A DNA stretch of 51,108 nucleotides, from the IMG/VR virus record IMGVR_UViG_3300032245_000828, positions 1-51,108 of that record. One strand, written 5' to 3'. This DNA comes from a virus. Under the pieces are notes generated by a model. The model saw nothing but the letters and a program-made list of their open reading frames with translations, searched no databases and was not told where the DNA came from. Positions 16,038 through 24,105 of the stretch are shown here, piece by piece (position 1 is the stretch's first letter; each line of letters opens with the position of its first letter). The position numbers were made by a program, and so were the translations under genes.

Positions 16038-16410
16038 GCTTTTTGCGATAATCGTCTACTGCGGCTTTGATAGCATCTTCTGCAAGTATGCTACAATGTA
16101 TTTTAACCGGTGGAAGGGCAAGTTCTTCAGCAATTGATGAATTAGAAATCTCTCGTGCTTGGTCAAGCGTTTTTCCTTTGACCCATTCTGTGACGAGACT
16201 TGAACTGGCGATTGCTGATCCACAGCCGTATGTTTTGAATCTGGCATCTGTTATTACTCCCTCAGTATTTACTTTTATTTGAAGGCGCATAACATCACCG
16301 CAAGCAGGAGCACCTACCATACCGGTACCTACATCAGTGTCAGATTTATCAAATGACCCTACGTTTCTAGGGTTTTCGTAATGATCAAGTACTCTGTCAG
16401 AATATGCCAT
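16021..16410 (-). CDS. iscU: Iron-sulphur cluster scaffold IscU
   Basis: A 129-residue full-length IscU, the scaffold on which Fe-S clusters are built. Ligand residues Cys37 and Asp39 (APACGDV), Cys63 (YGCGSA) and His105-Cys106 (KIHCSIL) are all present, as is the LPPVK segment recognised by the HscA chaperone. Identity to proteobacterial IscU is very high by eye, suggesting acquisition from a host and strong constraint. Neither IscS nor HscAB nor ferredoxin lies nearby, so it must rely on host sulphur delivery. It is followed by iscA with a 17-base overlap. Confidence 0.95.
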   Translation of the reverse strand: MAYSDRVLDHYENPRNVGSFDKSDTDVGTGMVGAPACGDVMRLQIKVNTEGVITDARFKTYGCGSAIASSSLVTEWVKGKTLDQAREISNSSIAEELALPPVKIHCSILAEDAIKAAVDDYRKKHDLVN

Positions 16411-16412
16411 GT

Positions 16413-16655
16413 TTAACTATAATCTTTAACAGGGCCGCCGTGTTTTTCACTTTTACTTTTGCGACCTTTAAGCGGGTGCCCGCTACCCTCAACACCTTGT
16501 TTTCCAGTGCCGTCTGTGTGCCCTGTATCATGCTTTAGCATACCGTGACTAACACACTGAGCATAGCGGACATTGCTCAAACGGGCGTGACCTACAGAGC
16601 ATTGGCTCTGCGTAGGTGTTGATAGTTTCTTTTCTAGAAGATCTGTAATTCGCAT
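16413..16655 (-). CDS. Small basic hypothetical protein
   Basis: An 80-residue hydrophilic protein starting MRITDLLEKK, a start common among phage virion-associated small proteins. The second half is Gly/Lys/His-rich and looks disordered (GKQGVEGSGHPLKGRKSKSEKHGG). Two Cys residues, no metal motif. It ends two bases before the iscU start and begins seven bases after the membrane-protein stop, so it is in the same transcript. Function unknown. Confidence 0.6.
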   Translation of the reverse strand: MRITDLLEKKLSTPTQSQCSVGHARLSNVRYAQCVSHGMLKHDTGHTDGTGKQGVEGSGHPLKGRKSKSEKHGGPVKDYS

Positions 16656-16662
16656 CAGTTAT

Positions 16663-16989
16663 TTATTTGAAAAGAATTAATCCCATCAAAACTGTTTGGG
16701 CAAGGAATCCCATGCAAATTGTAGCAAGATAGAGGAAGTTCTTTTCAATAAGACTTTTAAAGAAAAGTGTGGTCAGAGCGGCCCAAACAAAAATCATAAG
16801 ATCCACGGGCGGCAACTTGTCGCTCTGGGCAAGTAGTACAGCAATTAGTGTAGGAATACTAGCAAAGTGCAATAGTATAATAGTGATCCAACCTAGTGTG
16901 TGAGCACTAATATGTCCTAGGTGATCTTTGACAAAATTGTAAGAATAAGTAGCAACTTCTTTGAATAGATCTGCAGGAGAAAACTTCAT
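16663..16989 (-). CDS. Small membrane protein, holin candidate
   Basis: A 108-residue protein starting MKFSPADLFK. A longer frame reaches back to 17073 but overlaps the SleB gene, so the ATG at 16989 is chosen; it has AAGGA upstream and begins ten bases after the SleB stop. About three hydrophobic segments are visible near residues 30-56, 62-80 and 86-107, with short charged loops between. A small multi-span membrane protein directly after a cell-wall hydrolase is the classic position for a holin, so that role is proposed. No holin family can be named from sequence alone. Confidence 0.6.
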   Translation of the reverse strand: MKFSPADLFKEVATYSYNFVKDHLGHISAHTLGWITIILLHFASIPTLIAVLLAQSDKLPPVDLMIFVWAALTTLFFKSLIEKNFLYLATICMGFLAQTVLMGLILFK

Positions 16990-16999
16990 TTTAGATTCC

Positions 17000-17578
17000 T
17001 TATTTGTAAAAAATGTGGTGACCAATTTTAGCAACTTTTTCACGGCGCCAGCCCGGATTGATATAGTCTGCATGATAGTACATTGCCTCCTTTAGGGCGG
17101 GTAAACGGAAATCTTCGAGTAGCACTTTTTTGGCAACTTCCATACTTTCAGTATAATTTGTCTTGTTGATCAATGGTAGACTAGCGGCATGATCGCAGGT
17201 CCAACTGAATTGACAAATAACTTTGTTGTAAACAACATTTTTCTGATAGATGGTTTTGCAAACATCCTCAGGGAACTGTCCACTATAAGTTCTATTCATA
17301 GTGACCTGTGCCACAGCAACCTTACCCTCAAACGGCTCACTGCCGGCCTCGTGGTAAATGTTACGAGCAAGGCAACCTAACTGTTTTTCTCGAAAGGCTG
17401 CGGTAATTTGGCTTGATTCAGTTACTTCTGTTTTAGACAGTTTCTCTGTAACAGCCCATTTTAGTAGGGAGACCGAAAGCACTACTGCTGTGACCATTAG
17501 TATGGCACTAATGGTTCGGATTAGAAAACCCGGAACTTCGATCTTATCATTATCCCTGTCTAGCGTAATCTCAGTCAT
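17000..17578 (-). CDS. Membrane-anchored SleB/CwlJ-type cell-wall hydrolase (lysin)
   Basis: A 192-residue protein. Residues ~17-40 are a hydrophobic helix following a charged start, consistent with a signal-anchor or signal-arrest-release segment. Residues ~65-192 form a Hydrolase_2 (SleB) domain: CLARNIYHEAGS with the presumed catalytic Glu77, GKVAVAQVTMNR, CQFSW, and the closing MYYHADYINPGW followed by KIGHHIFY. SleB domains are lytic transglycosylase-like peptidoglycan hydrolases. Here it is probably the phage endolysin, exported by its own anchor. It has a strong GAAGGAGG ribosome site, its own promoter, and a small membrane protein next door. Confidence 0.85.
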   Translation of the reverse strand: MTEITLDRDNDKIEVPGFLIRTISAILMVTAVVLSVSLLKWAVTEKLSKTEVTESSQITAAFREKQLGCLARNIYHEAGSEPFEGKVAVAQVTMNRTYSGQFPEDVCKTIYQKNVVYNKVICQFSWTCDHAASLPLINKTNYTESMEVAKKVLLEDFRLPALKEAMYYHADYINPGWRREKVAKIGHHIFYK

Positions 17579-17628
17579 AAAGACCTCCTTCTTCGTTAGC
17601 GGTAAGATAGTTATTAAACAAGTATCAA

Positions 17629-17657
17629 TATTAACGCAAAACCGGCTGAAAAGTCAA
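17629..17657 (-). promoter_or_regulatory. Sigma-70-like promoter for lysis/iron-sulphur unit
   Basis: On the minus strand: TTGACT (17657-17652), a 17-base spacer and TTAATA (17634-17629), about 50 bases before the SleB start. The -10 is imperfect. It would drive SleB, the membrane protein, iscU, iscA, the oxygenase and erpA. Confidence 0.55.
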
Positions 17658-17675
17658 GTTTTTTGGTAAAAAAAC

Positions 17676-18287
17676 TCAAAATCCGCTGGTTAGTAATACA
17701 TGTAACCGTGTATCGGGTGAATCATTAACAAAGGTATGTTCAACTGTTGGATTCACGTACCAAACTGATCCATCGGCCGGCATGTGCAATTTGTAAAGTT
17801 CATTTTCGTATTTGAATAACCAGTAACATTCCCTATTAGTGTGGACAGGAATGTGATATCTATTAGGTGTGTGTAGGTCTTGATGGTAAGCAAATTTTCT
17901 TTTTGATCCTATCCACGACAGTTGCGACCTTCCTTGAAATTTACCAGGATGAAGTTTGTAGACCTCTTGCACAACTTCACCAAGATATAAGTCTAGCATT
18001 GCGTCAATGAAGACTGTGAAATCTTGTTCGTTGACTCTGAGTTGTTGTAGATCAAGATGATCCCCACGATAGGACATGGCCTGTGTTGTCTTAGAAGTTA
18101 ACTTAGGAAGGTGTGTTAGATTGATTGTATAAGAAATTTTATCTTTGTATTTTGCTAGCCAATCTTCTATAATCTCTGTTGTTATGTCTACTCGTGAAAT
18201 GAAAATTTCTATGTCATTCCTTAATCTATCAATATCTACATTTAAGGAAGTTTTATAACAAAACGGTAAACTATCTACTTCAATCAT
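17676..18287 (-). CDS. Aspartyl/asparaginyl beta-hydroxylase-like 2OG oxygenase
   Basis: A 203-residue protein read from the ATG at 18287, which overlaps the upstream stop as ATGA; the frame runs 12 residues further upstream but that start is less likely. The C-terminal half carries an Asp/Asn hydroxylase-type cupin pattern: FAYHQDLHTPNRYHIPVHTN (His135, Asp137), then WYVNPTVEHTFVN (distal His184) and Arg194 in DTRLHVLL. These residues would bind iron and 2-oxoglutarate. The N-terminal ~115 residues are not recognised. It is the last gene of the 25-kb glycan operon and may hydroxylate a sugar, lipid or peptide product. Substrate unknown. Confidence 0.7.
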   Translation of the reverse strand: MIEVDSLPFCYKTSLNVDIDRLRNDIEIFISRVDITTEIIEDWLAKYKDKISYTINLTHLPKLTSKTTQAMSYRGDHLDLQQLRVNEQDFTVFIDAMLDLYLGEVVQEVYKLHPGKFQGRSQLSWIGSKRKFAYHQDLHTPNRYHIPVHTNRECYWLFKYENELYKLHMPADGSVWYVNPTVEHTFVNDSPDTRLHVLLTSGF

Positions 18288-18829
18288 TTCACACCGATAA
18301 GCATATATCTTGAGAAGCCCCATGTTCCATAATCAAAATCTTTTTGCCCAGCATAGTTAATTTCAGATAATGAATACAGTTTTTTAAAACTTTCCAAACT
18401 ATCCGAATGTATGTGATGATCATCATGTGGCATGTTGTTGCCCTGTAATACTAATCTTGTACCTGGTTGAATTCTGTTGAACCAGTCCATGCTTTCAAAA
18501 TGCTCAGTACTGGTGTTGATAATTAGATCACCGTACTGGCCTTCATAGTTATTACAGTCCTGTGTAAATGCCTTGAACTTCCACTCTTGCCAAACCCAAT
18601 TCTCATTGATCATGTCGGCAATTTTTTGACATTGCGGATCTAGATCTAGACTACGAATTTTCCCAACATTAAAATTACCTCTACTCAGTAATAAGAATGC
18701 TGTGATACCATGCCATCCACCATAGATGTAGGTAAGATTAGAACTCCAACCTAGTCGTTCTAATTCTTCGCAGAGCCAAATCTTACTGCCGATTTGTCCA
18801 CTGCTAAATGCGTCTTTGTCAACAATCAT
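18284..18829 (-). CDS. Class I SAM-dependent methyltransferase-like protein
   Basis: A 181-residue protein from the ATG at 18829, which overlaps the upstream stop as ATGA. The order of motifs fits a Rossmann methyltransferase: LTYIYGGWHGITA (glycine loop), KIRSLDLDP (acidic residue at the end of strand 2), then DLIINTSTEHFES (motif IV region) and RLVLQGN. The glycine loop is atypical (YGGWHG), so SAM binding is likely but not certain. Position in the glycan operon suggests O- or N-methylation of a sugar; this is inferred. Confidence 0.6.
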   Translation of the reverse strand: MIVDKDAFSSGQIGSKIWLCEELERLGWSSNLTYIYGGWHGITAFLLLSRGNFNVGKIRSLDLDPQCQKIADMINENWVWQEWKFKAFTQDCNNYEGQYGDLIINTSTEHFESMDWFNRIQPGTRLVLQGNNMPHDDHHIHSDSLESFKKLYSLSEINYAGQKDFDYGTWGFSRYMLIGVK

Positions 18830-19368
18830 TGTATGTAATATAATTCTGGGTATTCTACTAATACATGTACGCCACCCTGCTGGTATGCAGAGGTATATGC
18901 CGTTGCAACATCCTCTGTCTTTTGCAGATTGTGAAATGTAATATGTGGACACATAGACTTAAACTCGTTAAAGTAATTGCCCTTGTGCTGGTGTCCGGGG
19001 TCTAGTGGCTTATCGGATCCTTTGCCTAATCGTATTAGGATGTTGGCCTGCTTGCCTGTCATTAGTTCGTACTTGTCAATGTGGTTAACCAGTTGATTAA
19101 CGGCCAACACAATAAAATCCCAACGTGGATAAAATGTGATCACAGTCTTGCCTGTCATAGCCATACCTAAGGACATGCCCATTTGAGTTTCTTCCATAAC
19201 AGGAAGTTCTACCATTTTATCTTTGGACACATTGCCTAGTGTGGTACTCATAGGATTACCTGCATAGACAATTTGCTGTCCAATGAATACTGTATCTTCC
19301 TGCTCTCCTAGGAAAGTCATTGCATCTGTTAGTGCATCTTTATATGGACTTAGTTGTGGGCTACTCAT
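18826..19368 (-). CDS. ThDP enzyme E1 beta-like / transketolase pyrimidine-binding subunit
   Basis: A 180-residue protein equivalent to the pyrimidine (Pyr) domain of transketolase and 2-oxoacid dehydrogenase E1 beta chains. Recognisable features are FIGQQIVYAGNP, the VMEETQMGMSLGMAMTG segment in which Glu59 aligns with the glutamate that activates thiamine diphosphate, and YPRWDFIVLAVNQLVNHIDKY, the E1 beta DF..A.DQ..N motif. It stops before the C-terminal transketolase domain of full E1 beta (~320 residues). Its presumed partner is the E1 alpha-like protein at 28444-29070. The two should form the active site at their interface. Likely role: transfer of a two-carbon unit or acyl-type branch to a nucleotide sugar. 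Confidence 0.75.
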   Translation of the reverse strand: MSSPQLSPYKDALTDAMTFLGEQEDTVFIGQQIVYAGNPMSTTLGNVSKDKMVELPVMEETQMGMSLGMAMTGKTVITFYPRWDFIVLAVNQLVNHIDKYELMTGKQANILIRLGKGSDKPLDPGHQHKGNYFNEFKSMCPHITFHNLQKTEDVATAYTSAYQQGGVHVLVEYPELYYIQ

Positions 19369-20230
19369 TTTCTATCCTTTTAATAATACTACTGGACATT
19401 ACTTGATGACAAGTTAGACTAGGGTGATGGTCTTTAGGTGTTATTTCAAAACTTTCTTCATCCCATTTAATTGTTAGTTCTGGATTATAACTCTTGCTAT
19501 GCATGGCACTAGGACTCATTAGATCTTCAATACTCTTATAGTTTATACCCTTGTAGTCGAAAGTTACAAATCTTTCTTTAAGCCACGGGTCTTTTTCAAT
19601 ATACAGTAGGTATTCGCTAGGCCATGTAAATATCAATGTCTTAACGCTATTGGCTTCGCAGTCTTGTAGGAATGATTTGACATTGTCTAATCCTGCTTGA
19701 ATATAGTTCTGTATCCATGTGCCTAGACTGATTTGCTGTGTATCTAACCATTTGAAAAACTTATCTCTGTACTGTTCTTGATGAGTACAGTGAAAGGGAA
19801 TCTCATGTGTCTGTGCATCGCCATCAACCTTCATAAAGAAGTTATCTCGTTGCCATTGTGTTAATTGAAACACTACATGAGAAACTTCTGAGTAGTCTAT
19901 CTGCGGGATGTGATGTCCACCGTACCAGGCGCCTGGTTCTCTGTTGGTAAGTGTATTCTTCCACCAATGGACTGCACCTTGATTGGATCCGCCGTTTTCT
20001 GGATGCACAAATTCAAATGTGTTAAAGTGATCGGCAACAAGACGTGGGTACCTAACGCTTTCTTTAAACTTAATGTGAGCATGTTTGACTAAATTTTTAT
20101 CATAGTGGTCAGGCAATGGTTCTTTTAGGGTATCAAGGTTGCTGTAATAATACAATCCCTGCCCCCATGTGAAACTACAACCTGCAAATATCATGCCTTT
20201 AACTGGCGCTGTGTCTTGTTTGCTTTTCAT
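19361..20230 (-). CDS. SGNH-like hydrolase/acyltransferase, paralogue of 20921-21802
   Basis: A 289-residue protein. Block I is FAGCSFTWGQGLYYYS (putative nucleophile Ser in GCSFTWG), block III NGGSNQG, and the C-terminal block DHHPSLTCHQ carries an Asp-x-x-His-like pair. This matches the SGNH layout found in phage proteins near fibre or glycan genes. Residues 170-260 include a strand-helix region with TLIFTWPSEYLL. It is clearly homologous to the gene two positions upstream. SGNH enzymes add or remove acetyl groups on glycans, so an O-acetyl editing role is plausible. It overlaps both neighbours by 4-8 bases. Confidence 0.65.
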   Translation of the reverse strand: MKSKQDTAPVKGMIFAGCSFTWGQGLYYYSNLDTLKEPLPDHYDKNLVKHAHIKFKESVRYPRLVADHFNTFEFVHPENGGSNQGAVHWWKNTLTNREPGAWYGGHHIPQIDYSEVSHVVFQLTQWQRDNFFMKVDGDAQTHEIPFHCTHQEQYRDKFFKWLDTQQISLGTWIQNYIQAGLDNVKSFLQDCEANSVKTLIFTWPSEYLLYIEKDPWLKERFVTFDYKGINYKSIEDLMSPSAMHSKSYNPELTIKWDEESFEITPKDHHPSLTCHQVMSSSIIKRIENE

Positions 20231-20928
20231 AAATTAAAATGTTCTATAATTTCTTGTGCAAGAGATTTAAATGGAACTACTCCAGGATGTTTTTGATTAT
20301 AGAACTTGGAAACATCTTTGGTCAATTCAATGATCTGCTCTTTGATTGCCAGTTCTCGTTGTATAACTTCTTCAGATATTCCAGGCCAATCCCACAAAGA
20401 TCCTTTACCCTTTTCTAAAAATTCAAATGCCTGACTTGCAGGTACATCTTGCCCTAGTATTTTAGCACGTAGGTTGTCAATTCTAAAATCTGCCCAATCT
20501 AGTAAATGTTTCTTTGGTTCATACAGAGGAGCATGTCCTCCCATAATGGCCCACTTGACATTAGGATAGTTATTCTTAATCTTAGTTGCCCAATTGTACA
20601 TTCTATCTGCTGTTAGGTCAATGACTGCATCATATCCAATTTCTTGAAACATTCTTGTTTCAACTGGGGTTAAATCTCTAACCAACTCTGTATGAAACCA
20701 AATGACAATATCGGGCGCCATTACAGTATCCTTGGTTGCATACAGGAACGCTTCTGCTTGATGAAACTGATAGTTGTTTTGATTTCCGCCCCAGGACTTG
20801 TTAAATGTAGGGTGTCCTCTTTTTAAGAATTGATATTCGAACCAATCTGCCACTTCTTTATCTCCCCTAGGCCATAAGTGGCAAGGAACTGTTCCCCATG
20901 TATCACCTAAAATTAGTATGTTAGCCAT
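20227..20928 (-). CDS. Divergent SGNH-like protein
   Basis: A 233-residue protein with a weaker SGNH pattern: ILILGDTWGTVP in place of GDS (Thr at the nucleophile position), WGGNQNNYQ as block III, and KHPGVVPFKSLAQEI near the end with the catalytic His position. It lies between two clearer SGNH paralogues and overlaps both by 4-8 bases. The change from Ser to Thr may mean altered activity or a structural role. It contains IWFHTELVRDL and WAIMGGHAPLYEP, typical interior strands. Function inferred from fold only. Confidence 0.5.
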   Translation of the reverse strand: MANILILGDTWGTVPCHLWPRGDKEVADWFEYQFLKRGHPTFNKSWGGNQNNYQFHQAEAFLYATKDTVMAPDIVIWFHTELVRDLTPVETRMFQEIGYDAVIDLTADRMYNWATKIKNNYPNVKWAIMGGHAPLYEPKKHLLDWADFRIDNLRAKILGQDVPASQAFEFLEKGKGSLWDWPGISEEVIQRELAIKEQIIELTKDVSKFYNQKHPGVVPFKSLAQEIIEHFNL

Positions 20929-21802
20929 TATTGTTCTCTATAAATTTAATAACATTATCTGCAATAATTTGCTGTGCCTTTAGACTAGGGTGTGCATCCT
21001 TAGGAGGAACAGTAAAAAATTCAGTATCTGTTTCTATTGTTAATTTTTCCGTTGTGATTAATTCTTCTATACATCTATAATTCTTTTCATTGTAATCAAA
21101 TGATATAAATCTCTCATTTAGCCAAGGATCATTCTTTATTAAGTCTGTATGTTCCCAGGGCCAAGACATCACATAAGTTTTAATTCCCTGTTGTTCTAGT
21201 TCTTGTAACAGTTGTTTAACTTGAAATATATCTCGCTTTATTATTGCTTGATGAAACTCGGCTAGATCTTTTAGGCCTAATCCATCTTTATTGTTATCAA
21301 ACCAGTCATTGAATATTTTTTTATAAGGTCTATTATTGTCCCAACATGTCTGCACATCAACTAATTCTTCTTTTCCATTGACAGTTATTGTAATAGAACT
21401 GCGCCACCACTGGGTAAACTGAAATACAAAATGTGATACATCAGAATAATTAATAGGTTCAGTTGTATCAGTTTTCCTGCGACCATCAAACGATCGAACT
21501 TGAACAGGCCTATCATTTTTAAAACAGGTTGACCAATATTCTACTATCTGATCATTGGCCCCTCCATTTTGGAAATGAGTAACGTCTACCGTTCCAAAAT
21601 GATCTGCTACTTTATTCGGCCAACGCCATTTTTGTCTAAATTTGTGATGTACGGCATTTCTAATACCGGGCTCATATCCATAATCAATATCCTCAATTAA
21701 AGAGTCAAGTGCAGAATAATACCAAAGTCCCTGGCCCCAAGTAAATGAGCAACCAGCAAAGGCCATTGCCTTAATTTTGGGCTTGTTCGGAGTTATTATC
21801 AT
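20921..21802 (-). CDS. SGNH-like hydrolase/acyltransferase, paralogue of 19361-20230
   Basis: A 293-residue protein sharing MAFAGCSFTWGQGLWYYS, NGGANDQ, FVFQFTQWWR, the WPWEH strand, WLNERFISFDY and DAHPSLKAQQI with its paralogue downstream. Ser in GCSFTWG and the Asp/His of DAHPS are the likely catalytic residues. The similarity runs end to end, so this is a gene duplication, later split by insertion of the 233-residue gene. It overlaps the upstream 146-residue gene by 32 bases, unusually long for this operon. Confidence 0.65.
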   Translation of the reverse strand: MIITPNKPKIKAMAFAGCSFTWGQGLWYYSALDSLIEDIDYGYEPGIRNAVHHKFRQKWRWPNKVADHFGTVDVTHFQNGGANDQIVEYWSTCFKNDRPVQVRSFDGRRKTDTTEPINYSDVSHFVFQFTQWWRSSITITVNGKEELVDVQTCWDNNRPYKKIFNDWFDNNKDGLGLKDLAEFHQAIIKRDIFQVKQLLQELEQQGIKTYVMSWPWEHTDLIKNDPWLNERFISFDYNEKNYRCIEELITTEKLTIETDTEFFTVPPKDAHPSLKAQQIIADNVIKFIENNNG

Positions 21803-22211
21803 CTTTGGTATTCCAACTAATTTCCCAGTCTTTGAAGTCTGCCGCTAGGCAATCAACTTTATAGTCAAGTCGTCCACCGACAATTTCTTGTATCTTGTTT
21901 TTACCTGTATTTCTAATGCCGTTTAATCCGTGAGTGAGTGCTAGGTCGCCACCTTGCATCCCTCTGCGGTAAGCAGACTCGTTGTGCCAAATATGTAGAT
22001 TCATTTGACTTACCACTACAATAGCACGAATAGTCTCTGCTGTTATTTCGGCTTTGGTATCATCTAAGATAACCTGTATGTCATGTACAATGTCTGCAAT
22101 TTCTTGACTGTATTCTGCTTTGTGTTCAGTAATAAACACTTCTTTAAGTTGCACAATACTCAAACGATCAATTAGATCGCCCAAGGTATGTAGGTATTTT
22201 CGTTCGCTCAT
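21771..22211 (-). CDS. Hypothetical protein (possible distant DUF4254-like)
   Basis: A 146-residue mostly helical protein: LGDLIDRLSIVQLKEVF, AEITAETIRAIVVVSQMNLHIWHNESAYRRG, LTHGLNGIRNTGKNKI. The WHNE..R pattern followed by an LNxIRNTGKNKI helix is reminiscent of DUF4254 proteins found in sugar-nucleotide clusters, but the match is weak and by eye only. It starts overlapping the epimerase stop by four bases. Its context implies a role in the glycan pathway, perhaps binding a sugar or a partner enzyme. Confidence 0.55.
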   Translation of the reverse strand: MSERKYLHTLGDLIDRLSIVQLKEVFITEHKAEYSQEIADIVHDIQVILDDTKAEITAETIRAIVVVSQMNLHIWHNESAYRRGMQGGDLALTHGLNGIRNTGKNKIQEIVGGRLDYKVDCLAADFKDWEISWNTKDDNNSEQAQN

Positions 22212-23143
22212 AGGTTTGTAAAACTCCTGTTGTTGTTAGTTATTATCAGAGGATACGCTTCAATTAACTGTTTGATTCCGTAGTCTAAGTCGTATTTTGG
22301 TTGCCATCCTAGACGTTCAATCTTTTCATTGGATACTATATAATTCCGCTTGTCAAAGTCTTCTTTGAACTCATCTTGTTTAATAACAAGAGAGGGAATA
22401 TGCTGTTTGATCTTTTCTGCTAATTCAAGTTTGCTTAGGTTTGCTGTGCTCAATCCTACGTTATATACCTGTCCTCTACATTGATTATAGTTTGCTATCA
22501 TAAACTCAAAGGTGCGGGCAATGTCTTGTACATGGATATAGTTACGTTTAAAATGTGCTTCAAACAACACTAGGTATCCATCTGTTACACTTTTATAGAC
22601 AAAGTCGTTGACCAACAGGTCTTGACGCATACGAGGACTTACTCCAAAAACTGTAGCCAGTCGTAGGACAACACCGTTGCCTTTTTTAAGCACATACTCT
22701 TCTGCATCACATTTGGTTTCGGCATAAAGACTCAAAGGTTTAAACGGACTATCTTCTGTGATAACATCTGGACTGGATCCATACTGACTATTAGTATTGG
22801 GAATTATCAGTCGCTGATCGTCTCTAAGAAAGTCTACAATTTTTCTAACGTGATAGTAATTTACATCAATGGCCAACTGCGGATTTTCTTTACAGGCCGG
22901 CATTCCCACAATTGCGGCCAAGGGAATAATCACATCATGTTCTTCTACTAACAATCGTAATTGTTCTGTGTTTCTAACATCGCCCTTGATAAACTTAAAT
23001 CCCGGACGTTTGAACAGATGTAGTACAGATAGTTGTTTGTACAACAAATTATCAAGTACAGTAACAGAGTATCCGTTATCTAACAGGTGCTCTGATAAAG
23101 TAGATCCCAAATATCCTGCACCACCTGTTATCAATACTTTCAT
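22208..23143 (-). CDS. NAD-dependent sugar epimerase/dehydratase (extended SDR)
   Basis: A 311-residue protein read from the ATG at 23143, which overlaps the upstream stop as ATGA; a ten-residue upstream extension is rejected. It has the Rossmann loop VLITGGAGYLGS, Asp in VLDNL, KGDVRN, PLAAIVG and the active-site YAETK (YxxxK). It ends with a GWQP substrate-domain motif. Extended SDRs of this type epimerise, dehydrate or reduce nucleotide sugars. The usual Ser/Thr of the catalytic triad falls in IPNTNSQYG. It is one of three SDR genes in this operon; the exact sugar cannot be read from sequence. Confidence 0.82.
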   Translation of the reverse strand: MKVLITGGAGYLGSTLSEHLLDNGYSVTVLDNLLYKQLSVLHLFKRPGFKFIKGDVRNTEQLRLLVEEHDVIIPLAAIVGMPACKENPQLAIDVNYYHVRKIVDFLRDDQRLIIPNTNSQYGSSPDVITEDSPFKPLSLYAETKCDAEEYVLKKGNGVVLRLATVFGVSPRMRQDLLVNDFVYKSVTDGYLVLFEAHFKRNYIHVQDIARTFEFMIANYNQCRGQVYNVGLSTANLSKLELAEKIKQHIPSLVIKQDEFKEDFDKRNYIVSNEKIERLGWQPKYDLDYGIKQLIEAYPLIITNNNRSFTNL

Positions 23144-24105
23144 TTGAATTCGTCCTTGTTGTCTAGATACCAATCGTGTGCTTTCTTAAGACCATCGGCT
23201 AGGGAAGTAGTTGCAGACCAACCCAATGCTTCTTTGATCTTGTTAGAATCAATACGACGTGTAGGAATCATGCTAGGCTTTCCTTTAACATACTCGATTG
23301 GATTATCATTGCCTACTAGTTGTTTCATTGTGGCCAACACATCATTTACAGAATATACGTTGTTAGAACCTATGTTGAATACATCGTACGTTTCTTGTTT
23401 TTCAATTACTAACTGTAGCGCATCAACGAAGTCATCAATGTAGAGTAGGTCACGTAATTCTGTGCCATCACCCCAAACAGGAATAGGATTCATGTTGTCT
23501 GCTACTTTACGGATAGTTGCAGGAGTAACGTGACATTTGGCAAAGTCGTACTTGTCGTGTGGTCCAAATAGGTTAGCAGGCCGTATCACAATAGTGGTCA
23601 TAGGGTTAGGCAAATACTTGGCGTACAATTCACATTGTACTTCTGCATAGCGTTTCATCCAACCTACTGGGAAGTAAACAGGATATGGCTCATCAAACAA
23701 GAAGTCTGTTTCTATAACAGGCTCATCCCCTTTAGGTGGGTATACTGTATTACTACTGATAAAGATATACTTCTTAACCTTGTTACGGTAAGCACTGTCA
23801 ATTAAGAAGTTGTTCATAGCCACATTAGGTGTAACATGTGCTAGAGGATCTTGTACTGTGTCTACAGCATTGCTGGTACTTGCGGCGGCATGTATAACAA
23901 CGTCTACATCTTTGGTAACTGCTAGGCAATCTTCATAGGCCATTAAGTTACCACTTACATATTCAACAGCATCGTGTTTGATACGAGGTTGGCGAGTATG
24001 TATGTGTACACGAATATCAGTGTATCCATCTGCAATTAATTTGTTTGTTAGGTTTTGTCCTACTAGGCCTGCACCGCCTGTGATTAAAATTTTAGAGTTT
24101 TTCAT
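23140..24105 (-). CDS. NAD(P)-dependent nucleotide-sugar reductase/epimerase, GDP-fucose synthase-like
   Basis: A 321-residue extended SDR. It shows ILITGGAGLVGQ, VVIHAAAS, IFISSNTVYP, and YPVYFPVGWMKRYAE, in which the YxxxK motif is not in the standard place. RPANLFGPHDKYD and LRDLLYIDDFVDA follow. RPANLFGPHD.YD and the DDF motif are typical of the GDP-4-keto-6-deoxymannose epimerase/reductase (Fcl) branch. It is close in type to the SDR at 24812-25786, so the pathway may contain two reductive steps. It follows a 2OG oxygenase with a one-base overlap. Product likely a deoxy sugar; inferred. Confidence 0.8.
   Translation of the reverse strand: MKNSKILITGGAGLVGQNLTNKLIADGYTDIRVHIHTRQPRIKHDAVEYVSGNLMAYEDCLAVTKDVDVVIHAAASTSNAVDTVQDPLAHVTPNVAMNNFLIDSAYRNKVKKYIFISSNTVYPPKGDEPVIETDFLFDEPYPVYFPVGWMKRYAEVQCELYAKYLPNPMTTIVIRPANLFGPHDKYDFAKCHVTPATIRKVADNMNPIPVWGDGTELRDLLYIDDFVDALQLVIEKQETYDVFNIGSNNVYSVNDVLATMKQLVGNDNPIEYVKGKPSMIPTRRIDSNKIKEALGWSATTSLADGLKKAHDWYLDNKDEFK

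Noticed and set aside
16990-17073. Upstream extension of the 108-residue membrane protein
   Set aside because: Overlaps the conserved C-terminus of the SleB domain, and the inner ATG has AAGGA upstream.
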